64,000 nt of DNA from Hygrophila difformis (Eukaryota > Streptophyta > Magnoliopsida > Lamiales > Acanthaceae): assembly GCA_030278955.1 (NCBI GenBank), contig JAOANR010000010.1, positions 16,847,086-16,911,085 of the forward strand, given 5' to 3'. The notes under the pieces are model-generated. The model ran no database searches. It was not told where the DNA came from and saw only the letters and a list, made by a program, of their open reading frames with translations. Position 1 is the stretch's first letter; each line of letters starts with the position of its first letter. The position numbers and the translations under genes were made by a program. Shown here piece after piece: positions 53,670 through 64,000 of the stretch.

Positions 53670-56600
53670 TTATTGGGTGTAAGCCGGGTCTGCCACTGCT
53701 TGGCTTTCTCTCTCCGGATCGAACTGTCCGAGGTATTCCTTTAACCGATGTCCATTCACCACTATGTTGCCCTTGTCAGTTCGGATCCTGACGGCTCCAT
53801 TTTGAAACACTTCTAGCACTTCATGTGGTCCTTCCCATCTGGATTTAAGCTTCCCAGGGAACAGCTTCAACCTAGAGTTGAATAATAACACATTTTGACC
53901 AACATAAAAATGCTTAGGCTTAATCCTGCGATCGTGCAACTTCTGGGTCCGCTCCTTATAAATTCGAGAGCTTTCATAAGCTAATGCTCGTATTTCCTCA
54001 ATTTCATTGAGGTCCAACTTGCGTTTGCTCTGAGCAACTTTCGGATCGAAGTTAAGCGTTCTAACGGCCCAGTAAGCTTTATGCTCTAACTCTACAGGCA
54101 AATGACAGGCTTTTCCGAAGACAAGTCTGTAAGGGGACATCCCGATGGGAGTCTTAAATGCTGTGCGATATTCCCATAGAGCATCATTGAGCTTACGTGC
54201 CCAATCCTTACGGGTTATCCCGACTGTGGCTTCGAGTATATGTTTGATTTCGCGGTTGGATACTTCGACTTGACCACTAGTCTGGGGATGATAAGGCGTG
54301 CCTATCTTATGGAGGATCCCATTTTTACTCATTAAAGTTTCAAAAGCTTTATTAATAAAGTGTGTTCCTCCATCAGATATCACCACCCTAGGTATGCCAA
54401 ATCGACTAAAAATGTTGTTCTTGAGGAACTTGATGACTTGGCTACCATCATTGGTCGGTAATGCGACAGCCTCAACCCATTTGGACACGTAATCGACAGC
54501 TACCAAGATATAGTAGTTTCCACCAGATGGCGGAAACGGTCCCATGAAGTCAATGCCCCATACATCGAAAATCTCAAGTGTGAGAATTCCCTTTTGAGGC
54601 ATCTCATCCCTCTTGGAGAGGTTTCCTAATCTTTGGCATTTGTCGCAACCTTTCACAAATGTCCTGCAATCCTCATAGATGTGAGGCCAATAAAATCCAC
54701 ATTCGAGGACCTTGTGGGCCGTTCGAGCGGGACCATGGTGACCTCCGTATTCTGATTCATGGCATTTTCTGACAATTTGATAGGCTTCATGCTCAGTCAC
54801 ACATCGCCTGATTATTGAATCGGCGCAGTGTTTGAAGAGATAAGGTTCTTCCCAGAAGTAACTTAATACTTCTCGTTTGAACTTATTCTTCTGATGATAG
54901 TTCGAAAACTGTGGGGTTATTCCGCATGCCAAGAAGTTAGCGATGTCGGAAAACCATGGACAAGCTTGATTATGCAGATGCAATGCGAACAACTGTTCGT
55001 CCGGAAATTCTTCATTAACGGCTTTTTCCTTTTTATCATTATCTAATCGAGATAAGTGGTCAGCAGCACCATTATCTCGACCTCGCCTATCTTTTATTAT
55101 GATGTCGAATTCTTGCAACAGAAGTACCCACCTGATTAATCGATGTTTTGCATCTTGTTTGCTAAACAAGTATCTCAATGCAGAGTGATCAGTGTATACT
55201 ATAGTCTTCGTACCTATAAGGTACTGTCTGAATTTATCGAACGCGAAGATTACAGCATACATCTCTTTCTCCGTTGTGGTGTAGTTAACTTGGGCCTCAT
55301 TCAGGGCATGACTTGCGTAATGAATTACGCAGTGTCTCCCATCCTTATGTTGTCCAAGAACTGCACCTACAGCGAGACCACTAGCATCACACATTACCTC
55401 GAAAGGTATTGACCAGTCGGGTGGTTGTACTATCGGTGCAGAAACCAACATCTTCTTGAGCGTGTCAAAGGCTTGGACACACGCTTCATTTATTAAGAAG
55501 GGGTTTTCTTTACAAAGTAAGTTAGTGAGCGGCTTGGCAATTTTTGAGAAATCCTTAATGAACCTCCGGTAAAAACCGGCATGCCCTAAGAAGCTCCTAA
55601 CTGATTTGATCGAGTTAGGAAGAGGGAGATTGGAAATGATGGACACTTTGGCTGGATCAACTTCAAAGCCTGCACGAGAAATGCGATGACCTAACACTAT
55701 ACCCTCAGTGACCATAAAATGACACTTTTCCCAGTTTAAAACCAAGTTAGTGTCCTCACACCTCTTTAAAATCTTAGCAAGATTAGTCAAACATCCATCA
55801 AACGTATCTCCATATACAGAGAAGTCATCCATGAAGACCTCAATGCATTTTTCGATAAATTCAGAGAATATAGACATCATGCATCTTTGAAAAGTAGCTG
55901 GTGCATTGCAAAGACCAAAAGGCATGCGCCTATAGGAAAAAGTGCCATAAGAGCAAGTAAAAGTAGTTTTTTCGTGATCCTCACTGACGATCACTATTTG
56001 ATTGTATCCAGAATAGCCATCTAAAAAACAATAAAATGCCCTTCCCGCCAATCGTTCCAACATTTGATCGATAAAAGGTAAAGGGAAATGGTCCTTGCGA
56101 GTTGCCTCGTTCAACTTCCGGTAGTCTATGCAGACTCTCCATCCGGTGACTGGGCGTGTGGCAATTTCCTCCCCTTGTTCATTCTGCGTAATGCACATCC
56201 CACCCCGCTTCGGAACAACCTGCACAGGACTGACCCATTTGCTATCAGAAATCGGGTATATAATACCGGCGTCTAACAGCTTGATCACTTCCTTTCTTAC
56301 CACTTCTTGCATGGGTGGGTTCAATCTTCGTTGGGGCTGGCGAGAGGCCTTGAAATTCTCCTCCATTAAAATCCTGTGCATACAAACAGAAGGGCTTATT
56401 CCTTTGATATCAGAAATGGTCCAACCGATTGCACGCACATAAGTTTTAAGAATGGCCACCAGAGCATTTTCATGCTCTTGGGAGAGCTTAGCCGAAACGA
56501 TCACAGGTAATTTTTTATGTTCTGCGAGAAACGCGTACTTGAGATGATCGGGTAATGTTTTAAGTTCGAGCTCTGGTGGGCATTCAACGGAAGGGAGTAA

Positions 56601-59561
56601 TTTGCGAGAATTAGATGGGAGAAGATCAATTTTACCTTCCGGACCCTGCATCAGAACAGGATCCGCCTCCTCTTGATTGGCGTCGTCATGGAAGTCTGCG
56701 CCGTCAAACTCCTCCAAATCCCCTGTTTCGGGATCGGCAAAGTGAACGGCCTTGCATCCTTGGTGTTCCACGCCAGCAGGCTTCAGTACCTGCTTTGAAA
56801 TCTCATCCAGCATCATTTCATGATCAAATCCAGAGTCAAGCTCTCTCTCCTCACTCCTAACTATTACAGATTTTGATGAACAGAACCCGTCATCTGGGTA
56901 TTTCTGTAACTGTGCCATGTCAAATGTAACTTCTTCCTCATCGACTCGCAGTGTTACTCGTCCAACTTTTGCATCTATAAGTGCTCCGCCTGTTGCAAGG
57001 AATGGTCTCCCCAAGATCAATGGCATGTCCAGATCCTCCTCCATGTCTAGTATCACAAAATCAACTGGGAATAAGATGTTCCCAGTCTTCACTATGATGT
57101 CCTTGAGGATGCCGACAGGCTTTGTGATGGATCTGTCTGCCAATTGGAGTCTCATCTTGATTGGCTCGATGCGTCCCAGCTTGAGGCGCCGCACCATTGC
57201 CAAAGGCATAACATTGATGCTAGAACCAAGATCACAGAGGCCCTTTCCTGCTTTGACTTTCCCGATTTGAATCGGCAACATGCAACAGCCTGGATCTTCT
57301 TGCTTTTCCGGAAGCTTGCGCTGGATGATAGCACTGCATGTATTGTTAAGAACTACCAGTTCTTCCTGCTCAATTCTCCTCTTTCCTGAAACTAATTCTT
57401 TCAGAAATTTAGCGTATGCTGGCATCTCAGCTATCATTTCGATGAGATGAATAGTTATTTCTACTTTTTGCAGTCTTTTCAGAAATTTTTCAAATTTAAG
57501 GTCCTGTTCTTGATTTTTAAGTCTAGCCGGGTAAGGAACCCTAGGCATGAACTTGTTTTTGTTATCATGTTTTGGTGGCAGTTGGTTAGTGGTTGTACCT
57601 TCACCATTACCGTTTTCTGTTTCTGCCGTTCCTTTTGCAGCGTCAGTCTGCGGTTCGGCTTCCTTCTGTTCATCCATTGCTTCCTTTTCACTCTCCTCAA
57701 TGTCGCTTTCCAGTTCATTTCCTTGTACCAGTTTCTCCTTGCCCTTGGGTCCTTCCAGAATTTTGCCAGATTTCAGTGTGATGGCCTTACACTGAGGATT
57801 TTTCTCAGCAGCGCTAGGCAGAGTTCCTTGGTCTCTTTTCTGCATTTCCTTGGCCATTTGCGTAACCTGCGTCTCCACATTCCGGATAGAGGACTGCAAC
57901 TGAGAGTTAATTTCCTTTTGACTGGTAATGAAGTCAGTCATGAGGGTCTCTAATCTGGAAGGGGGTTTCTGCTGGTTCTGGTTCCAATTCTGGTTCTGAC
58001 CTTGGTTTTGACCAAACTGATTCTGTGGCTGCTGAAAGTTTTGGAAATTTTGGTTTTGAGGTGGCCTAGCTAGAATCTGAGGCTGAAAACCTGGGTTAAA
58101 ATATTGAGGCCTTGGTTGATTGAACTGTTGAGGCTGGGTCAACAGGTGGGAATTCAAAGCATTGTTGTTGGAATATGAAAGGTTCGGGTGCCGGTTTTGG
58201 AATCCGCCTGCATAGTTACAGCTTTCATTCGCCACTTGCTGACATGACTCGGTGGGATGCGGGCCTTGGCAAGTCCCGCAAACAGCTTCAGCATTTTGAG
58301 CCTGTGTAGAGCTCCCAGCTTCCTGATTCAAGGCCAAGACGGCCACTTGGTCTTTCAGTTTGTCCAATTCAGATTTCCCTGCTGTACCTACAACACATAA
58401 ACCACGAGGGGGAGGGGAATTAACATCATCAGAAAGTACAGTTCTGTTTACACTCATTGCCTCAATCTTGGCCCAAGCTTGGTCCATGGGGATGTATAGC
58501 AGGTGTTGACCGCCGGCAGCATCAAGCATGTTCTTCCATGCTGGGGTCAAACCGCTATAGAACTTTCTCAATTTCTCCCACTCATGGAAACCATGCTGGG
58601 GACATTTCCTGAGCAGGTTGAAGAACCGTTCCTTTGCATCATACAGGGATTCGTCTGGTTTCATCTTGAATTCTGCAATCTTAGAGCGACATTCATCCAC
58701 CTTGGATTCCGGGAAGTACTTTGTCAAGAAGTTTCTGATCACGTCTTCCCATGCAGACTTCTGATTCACGGGCAATGATTTGTACCATGTTCTCGCCCCG
58801 CTAGTCAGAGAGAAAGGAAACAGCCTCAATCGAATGGTGTTAGCAGACACATTCTGGTTTTTAATGGTGTCACATAGCTCCAAGAATGTTTGCAAATGAT
58901 CATGCGGATCTTCATGATTTGCTCCTGCGAACTGGTTGCTCTGAACAAGATTGATGAGGGCCGGCTTCAATTCGAAATTCCTGGCCAAGAATGGAGCTTG
59001 TCCAGGAATGTTCAAATATGGTTCGAGAATGGGCTGCATATAGTCAGCTGCGGCTGCCTGTTGATTGTTCCCTGGCCCTCCTTGGTATTGCTGTGGGTAA
59101 AAATTCTGATTCGGATAGTGATTTCTGGGATCATTGAAATCGTTAGGGTTAGGATGATTCTGGTTTTGGTTGAACTGGGGGTCTGGAAATTGAGGATTCT
59201 GAAAATTTTGGTTATTAGGGTTATTCTGGTTAAGTGGGTTGTTTTGGGGGTTTTGGTGGTTTGGGTTGGGTTGAGGCATCTCGAAGGGTTGCTGCTCGAG
59301 ATTTGGGGGATTCTCCAAGTTCTCAACGTCAACGTCTTCTGGATCCTCTTGGATATTTTGGAGTGGTGGGTTAAGTGGAATGTTTGGGGGATTGCCATGG
59401 TTATCCGCCATGTCTGAGATGTCACTGCTTGTGCTCGGAGAGAGGATAGCTTGTCTTTCCCGTTCCTTTCTTTGTCTAGCTTCCGCCCTCAGACGACGAG
59501 TTGTTTTCTCAATCTCTGCGTTGAACGGGATCTCGGCTGGAGTCTCCTTCCTCTTTTGCAT
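53670..59561 (-). CDS. gag-pol: Gag-Pol polyprotein of element E (Athila type, 1963 aa, intact)
   Basis: One uninterrupted frame. Residues 50-180: Asn/Pro/Gln-rich. About 190-375: retrotransposon gag domain ([36 protein letters not shown]). 428-440: CX2CX3HX4C knuckle ([13 protein letters not shown]). About 755-870: aspartic protease with the Athila-style DLGSS (777-781). About 1070-1300: RT with [21 protein letters not shown] (1243-1246). About 1385-1505: RNase H (MCDASG, YTDHSAL, ADHLSRL). About 1595-1645: integrase HHCC (GCDKCQR intact). Core D1671, D1730, E1766, spacing 35, with HPQTSGQVE. No chromodomain, as expected for Athila. ATG at 59561 follows a 140-nt leader from the primer site. 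All catalytic residues I can check are present, so this element may be active. Confidence 0.96.
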   Translation of the reverse strand: MQKRKETPAEIPFNAEIEKTTRRLRAEARQRKERERQAILSPSTSSDISDMADNHGNPPNIPLNPPLQNIQEDPEDVDVENLENPPNLEQQPFEMPQPNPNHQNPQNNPLNQNNPNNQNFQNPQFPDPQFNQNQNHPNPNDFNDPRNHYPNQNFYPQQYQGGPGNNQQAAAADYMQPILEPYLNIPGQAPFLARNFELKPALINLVQSNQFAGANHEDPHDHLQTFLELCDTIKNQNVSANTIRLRLFPFSLTSGARTWYKSLPVNQKSAWEDVIRNFLTKYFPESKVDECRSKIAEFKMKPDESLYDAKERFFNLLRKCPQHGFHEWEKLRKFYSGLTPAWKNMLDAAGGQHLLYIPMDQAWAKIEAMSVNRTVLSDDVNSPPPRGLCVVGTAGKSELDKLKDQVAVLALNQEAGSSTQAQNAEAVCGTCQGPHPTESCQQVANESCNYAGGFQNRHPNLSYSNNNALNSHLLTQPQQFNQPRPQYFNPGFQPQILARPPQNQNFQNFQQPQNQFGQNQGQNQNWNQNQQKPPSRLETLMTDFITSQKEINSQLQSSIRNVETQVTQMAKEMQKRDQGTLPSAAEKNPQCKAITLKSGKILEGPKGKEKLVQGNELESDIEESEKEAMDEQKEAEPQTDAAKGTAETENGNGEGTTTNQLPPKHDNKNKFMPRVPYPARLKNQEQDLKFEKFLKRLQKVEITIHLIEMIAEMPAYAKFLKELVSGKRRIEQEELVVLNNTCSAIIQRKLPEKQEDPGCCMLPIQIGKVKAGKGLCDLGSSINVMPLAMVRRLKLGRIEPIKMRLQLADRSITKPVGILKDIIVKTGNILFPVDFVILDMEEDLDMPLILGRPFLATGGALIDAKVGRVTLRVDEEEVTFDMAQLQKYPDDGFCSSKSVIVRSEERELDSGFDHEMMLDEISKQVLKPAGVEHQGCKAVHFADPETGDLEEFDGADFHDDANQEEADPVLMQGPEGKIDLLPSNSRKLLPSVECPPELELKTLPDHLKYAFLAEHKKLPVIVSAKLSQEHENALVAILKTYVRAIGWTISDIKGISPSVCMHRILMEENFKASRQPQRRLNPPMQEVVRKEVIKLLDAGIIYPISDSKWVSPVQVVPKRGGMCITQNEQGEEIATRPVTGWRVCIDYRKLNEATRKDHFPLPFIDQMLERLAGRAFYCFLDGYSGYNQIVIVSEDHEKTTFTCSYGTFSYRRMPFGLCNAPATFQRCMMSIFSEFIEKCIEVFMDDFSVYGDTFDGCLTNLAKILKRCEDTNLVLNWEKCHFMVTEGIVLGHRISRAGFEVDPAKVSIISNLPLPNSIKSVRSFLGHAGFYRRFIKDFSKIAKPLTNLLCKENPFLINEACVQAFDTLKKMLVSAPIVQPPDWSIPFEVMCDASGLAVGAVLGQHKDGRHCVIHYASHALNEAQVNYTTTEKEMYAVIFAFDKFRQYLIGTKTIVYTDHSALRYLFSKQDAKHRLIRWVLLLQEFDIIIKDRRGRDNGAADHLSRLDNDKKEKAVNEEFPDEQLFALHLHNQACPWFSDIANFLACGITPQFSNYHQKNKFKREVLSYFWEEPYLFKHCADSIIRRCVTEHEAYQIVRKCHESEYGGHHGPARTAHKVLECGFYWPHIYEDCRTFVKGCDKCQRLGNLSKRDEMPQKGILTLEIFDVWGIDFMGPFPPSGGNYYILVAVDYVSKWVEAVALPTNDGSQVIKFLKNNIFSRFGIPRVVISDGGTHFINKAFETLMSKNGILHKIGTPYHPQTSGQVEVSNREIKHILEATVGITRKDWARKLNDALWEYRTAFKTPIGMSPYRLVFGKACHLPVELEHKAYWAVRTLNFDPKVAQSKRKLDLNEIEEIRALAYESSRIYKERTQKLHDRRIKPKHFYVGQNVLLFNSRLKLFPGKLKSRWEGPHEVLEVFQNGAVRIRTDKGNIVVNGHRLKEYLGQFDPERESQAVADPAYTQ

Positions 59562-59701
59562 AGAACAGAGGTCTTAACTATGACAGTACCTGCACATTCC
59601 CCAGGTTAGAATCGGTTTTGGGGTGAATATTTATAGTTATAAGTATAAGCTAACTAGGAGCAATGAGGAATGTAATTCTCTAATAAAACGGCGCTGCATC
59701 C
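59562..59701 (-). other. Short leader between primer site and Gag-Pol, element E
   Basis: 140 nt without an ORF; likely holds packaging signals, none identifiable by eye. Confidence 0.5.
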
Positions 59702-59719
59702 TCCCCGGCAACGGCGCCA
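59702..59719 (-). other. Primer binding site, element E (tRNA-Asp type)
   Basis: TGGCGCCGTTGCCGGGGA on the minus strand, directly adjoining the LTR end (TTTCA). This primer site is characteristic of Athila elements. Confidence 0.92.
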
Positions 59720-62700
59720 TGAAACTTTTGACAAGTTTCATTAATACGAGTATTTTCTAAAATATCTCAGGTTAAATTTATTAAATGAAAAGAGTTATGA
59801 TTCATGGGAAAGGGGTTTAAGGATATATTTCACTTTTTTATTACTCATTTGGGAAACTTTGATTTCAAACGGCGCTGTGGACCTCCCTGGCATGAAACTT
59901 TTGACAACTTTCACGGTGCAACCGGGATAAATAGTGTAATCTTGGCCTTCAGTCTGTCACACTGAAGGTCCCAGGCCATAAGCATCATGAAATTTATCAT
60001 AATTTCGTGTCATGAAGATCCTTTGCCATGAAACTTTTAACACATTTCCCATTATATGAGTATTTTCTGAAAAACAATAACCCTGGTTTTCAATTTCATT
60101 TAATGAAACCAATTTAAGAAGGCGGAGTTGGGATTAGGGATATATTTATAGGTTGTCACGTTTTTATTTACTCGTGTTAAGAAACTGTGCCCCCGAAAGC
60201 GCACGGTGTCAAAAATTGCAGTAATTTATAGTAAGACCGGATCGTTGCGATAGAAGCAGGGCCCACGTCGTTTTACTAGATTTTCCATTCGTATTGCTCC
60301 AATGGGTTTGAAAAGTGATTAATCATCTACTGACTGGATTTAAACTAGATTACGAAAGCACTTGAATCTATTCTACAAAGCCAAAAAGTTCTATTCTAGA
60401 AAGCAGGTAAAGTTACTCTAAAAATGCGACAAACACTATCTATGAAAGCAGTGAAAATTTACACTATGCCAGCTATGAAGCTGAATCATAATGCAGACAG
60501 AAGGGACAGGAAGAAAAGAATAAAAATTGGACAAGATTCAGATAAGGCAGTATTAAACTTCCATTTTTACACACAGACCTTTGCTTGGGATAATTCTATC
60601 AGATAGCGAATTCTCATGCCCTCAATACTGCGTTCCCTTTAACAGACAGGTACTTACAGCGTGAGTTTACATGTTCTTAAGATTGCAGATTCTAAGATAC
60701 CACAGATTTGTAACTGCCCTGGCCTGGGTATGTTACTTCATCTGTGGTGGTTAAGCAACACCTGACAAATCATTTATTGACATGCCAAGTACTACTATCA
60801 TTCTCCCATGTCACACCCAAAGATTCTAATTAAGCCCTAAACTATCCCTTAACTATCAATCCTAGTAGCAGTTACACAACTCTCAATACAACCGAGTGAC
60901 CTCTAACGAAAGCATTTAAAAGAAAGCGATAAAGAAAGCATTTAAAATCCTATCACTCGGAGGTTTTTGAAAGTTTGACCCTAGTAGTAAAAGAAAGCCC
61001 CCAGTCAAAATGACCGGATGTGGATCAAGAATTCCCTATTCTCGGTGAACCGCTCGCAGTGTTCACTTCCCGTTGGGTGGTTATGAGATACAAACTAATG
61101 AAACGAACTAATAAATTAGTTCGTTCCGGATGCACTCACTCAGGACTCAAAAGTAGGCTCTGGCAGAAGAGGATAGCAGTTGAAAGAATACTCAACCCTA
61201 TCTTAGAAAATAACCAAGGCCTATGTATTGTTCCTCTAGAATTATCTAACACACTGTATTTGAATCCAAGTGGATCCCATCTCGGTGTGTTAATTAAGAC
61301 TAAATTCCCAATACACAGCAATTTTGGAAAATAATAGATTTGAAAATCATTCCCTAAACAGGTACTAGATTTTCAGTTAAAACACAGATCCTTTCAGTCT
61401 AGATGAGACCTAATCGCTGACTCTGCTTCTAATTTCCCAAAATCAACCCTTGACAGAATATGAATTAGTCATAACTGAAGAATTTATCCCTTACTCAGAT
61501 CCGGATTTTATAAAGGAAGTTTTTATTGGAAATTTAATATGCATTATCTATTTAAGATCTAGACTTCTATTGTCCAAGGGAAGGATCCCAAAATATTATA
61601 GATCACAACGATTACATAATAATAGCATGCATAAGGATATAGGGAAGTGTAAAATTAATTAACCCAAAATATAGATGTGGGTCTAGACAGACGGTGGAAC
61701 ACAGATATGATGTGGTCAGGAGACCAAAATAATGGCAGAATAATCGGGTGAACTGTAAACATCTACCGTCCAATTTCCCAATTACTCGGGTGAAGCGAAT
61801 CTAGACAAGAGAAACCCTAAAATGGCAGTGTCGCTACCAGTTGGGCCCCCTACTGTCTGTGAATTCAGAGAAAAACCTACATGCCTCCTCTCTGCAACAC
61901 TTATCTGCTAATGTTGACAGACATTAACAGAGTTTTATTACAGATTGGAATTTGGGTTTGGAAATTAAGATAATTAAAATAAAACTGTATCCGGATAGGA
62001 ATCAGCTGAGCAACTATTATAATCCCGGATGGACAAACCGCCAAGGCTTCCACCGACCACTATCCGGATCATGCAAAATAACATCTAGTAATTAATATAC
62101 AGACCACGAGCTAGTTTATCCGTGAGGGAATACCCGCCAACATTAGTCTGATGTATTCCTTACTAATTGTTACACACACTACGCAAAAGACAAAATAAAA
62201 TGAAATAAAGAGAAGAACTTGCATGAAAGACATTGGTTTCTCATGCAAGTTAATGGAGTCAATCCATAATTGATGGCTTAAATAATCCCTCCTACCATAA
62301 TTAATTACAGTCCGGATTATCTGTTTAAGACATCATGATTTTGTTTATAGAAACATGTTTTAATGACAATTGAACAAAGGTCCTCTAATTACAACAATTA
62401 GTGATTTAATTATTGCTAATTAGAATCATCAATCATTAATGACTAGAGGGTTCAATTAATTAATGGGTGGGGAATGGAGAATCAAAATTTTGGCAGCATA
62501 ACGCCTTATATTGCAATTCTAGGGTGTTACATCTTAATCTGTGGGATTCAGATGTGAGTTTTGCAATATAATGGAGGGTGGAAGATTAGAATTTTGGAAT
62601 TGAAATAGGGAGGAGGATTCTGTCCAGATACCATATATTGTGTCAGGGGCCTAGGTCCGCGACATGGGTACCTCGACAGATTTCCAGAAATTTTGGCAGA

Positions 62701-64000
62701 GTTTCATCCTGTGTCGCTAAGCAAAAGTTGTGTCGCGGACCGTGGGTCTGCGACAGGTGTTTAGCGACACAAGATTTCTCTGGAAATTTCTAAGTGTTTG
62801 ATTCCTAGTCGCTAGTCTGGAGTTGTGTCGCGGACCGTGGGTCCGCGACAGGATGTCTAGCGACTGGGTTTTCAAAATGAAAATGCAAGGCATAATTCCC
62901 TGTCTCGGAGCAAAAATTGTGTCGCGGACCATGGGTCCGCGACAGGAGTGTTCCGCGACAGGAGCCATGCAAAAGAAAATAAAAGGGATTTGGGTCCCTG
63001 GTTGCTAAGCAGGGTTTGTGTCGCGTACCGTGGGTCCGCGACAGAAGTGCCTCGCGACTAGGGATTTCAGAATATTAGGATAAGTGCCCCTGGACACCCA
63101 TGTCGCGGGACAGCCTTCCTGTCGCTAGACGTGATCTCGCGACAGGAAGAGGTTAGCGACATGGATGGTTCAGGACACGGGTCAGTAAAGGTAAAAGTGA
63201 ACAACGGCATGCAAACAGCGTGATCCCACCATATTTCAGATTAAAAAGCATTTCTAAGCTAAAATAACCCAACAAAATTCAAAATCTACAAGAGCATGCT
63301 TAAACAAAAATAAATCTACCTGAAACAATATTTAAAAAAAAAAAGCATAATCCTAATCTAGGGTTTGATCACACACAAAACATGCATGCTATCCTCAATA
63401 GAAGAAAACAGTAAGCACAATAACAAGGAAATGGGGGTCAAATGACCCTAAAAGAAAAATAAAAGCAGTAATCCATGGGTTGTGAAACCCATTTCATGGT
63501 TTTGGGACACATTGAATGAATATTTTCCCATTTTATTAAATAGTTTGTTAATACCCATCATTTGGGTAATACAAACCCTAAAATCAAGCTTATCAACAAA
63601 AATAAAACTGTGAACAGTGGCTACTTATGCTATTTAAAACAAGAACATAGATCAAAGCTGATCTGAACTAAGCTTACTGCAAAAATTAAATAATACAAAA
63701 AAAAAAATAAACCTAAACTAAGAACTACCTAGAGAGATTCTCCAAATTGTGTCTTCAAGGGAATCAAATTTCTCACCCTCAGCTCAAAGGAATCACCTCA
63801 TATTTATAGAAGTGAAACCCTAGGCCCATGGGCCTTGATCTGGGGCCCGTGTCGCAAGTCATCACACACATCTCAGCCATGTCGCGGATCACGTGATGTG
63901 GCGCGAACTGAGGCATTATGCTGCAAAGCTTCTCGACTGGGTCTGGTCTTCAACTCTGTGTCGCTAGCCATACTCCTGTCGCGAGACCATGGATCGCGCC
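59720..64000 (-). repeat. Element E 5' LTR (right copy, cut by the window end)
   Basis: Aligns with 44305-48598 of the left copy. A 13-bp deletion near 60246 shifts the offset from 15415 to 15402. Contains the nested-palindrome array (62626-63167) and TATA (63801-63809). About 500 bp of U3 lie beyond the window. Confidence 0.92.

Larger units (their letters stand above)
44305..64000 (-). mobile_element. Element E: young Athila-type Ty3/gypsy retrotransposon (continues past the window)
   Basis: Minus-strand element. Right (5') LTR from 59720 past 64000; left (3') LTR 44305-49113; primer site complementary to tRNA-Asp (59702-59719, TGGCGCCGTTGCCGGGGA); continuous 1963-aa Gag-Pol; polypurine tract at 49114. 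The LTR copies differ at roughly one base per hundred where I compared them, plus a 13-bp deletion in the right copy near 60246. This is the youngest-looking and most complete element here. Between Gag-Pol and the 3' LTR are 4.5 kb with an F-box-like ORF and two extra hairpin/polypurine-like motifs. Confidence 0.92.

Noticed and set aside
57447..57953. 168-aa plus-strand ORF within the Gag-Pol region (and others at 58890-59417, 56917-57270)
   Set aside because: Antisense shadows of the Asn/Gln-rich and pol coding sequence; hydrophobic composition follows from the reverse complement.

Overview
This is plant nuclear DNA, most likely from a eudicot with a large, repeat-rich genome (the family cannot be fixed from the sequence). 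The evidence is an L1-type LINE, several Ty3/gypsy chromoviruses of the Tekay/Del type primed by initiator-Met tRNA, two Athila-type elements, and splice-site and TATA signals of plant type. I find no ordinary host gene that looks intact. Almost every base belongs to nested LTR retrotransposons or their remnants.

Layout, left to right. 1-954 is a LINE reverse-transcriptase fragment ending in a run of 14 G. 955-1353 and 26319-26689 are two halves of one decayed minus-strand reading frame of unknown function, split by element A. Element A (1354-26318, + strand) has ~2.8 kb LTRs and a gag-only interior. Element B (8377-25590, +, TSD GGATG) sits inside A's 3' LTR. Element B2 (10734-18205, +, TSD GTTAG, also gag-only) sits inside B's 5' LTR. 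To the right is an Athila-like element D (minus strand). Its 3' LTR (about 26.9-40.45 kb) was split by element C (27666-37927, +, TSD CCTTA), which keeps a nearly full pol. D's degenerate third ORF (41477-44304) was then hit by a young Athila, E (44305 to beyond 64000, minus strand). E has a continuous 1963-aa Gag-Pol, a clean tRNA-Asp-type primer site, near-identical ~4.8 kb LTRs and an F-box-like extra ORF downstream of pol.

How the parts work together. A and B2 encode only Gag. C encodes protease, RT/RNase H, integrase and a frameshifted chromodomain, but no capsid. B has lost gag and most of pol. B and C both carry a small coiled-coil ORF where gag is expected, and B also carries an antisense ORF with a plant-transposon-type domain. 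The A/B2 and B/C families share end sequences, primer site, polypurine-tract context and leader architecture, so parts could in principle be supplied in trans. E is the only element that looks possibly autonomous.

The most striking signal is not a protein. Each LTR type carries a tandem array of stem-loops roughly 0.6-1.4 kb downstream of its promoter (where a TATA box is visible), in the presumed transcribed leader. In the A/B2 and B/C families the stems change in a compensating way from unit to unit while the loops stay fixed. The A/B2 loop is a tRNA T-arm / Pol III B-box sequence; the B/C loop is unrelated (GCCTCGTTAGTG). Both arrays lie inside an apparent LTR intron, after about four ~188-bp repeats. 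E carries ~97-bp nested palindromes and D carries CTCGC/GCGAG hairpins at comparable places.
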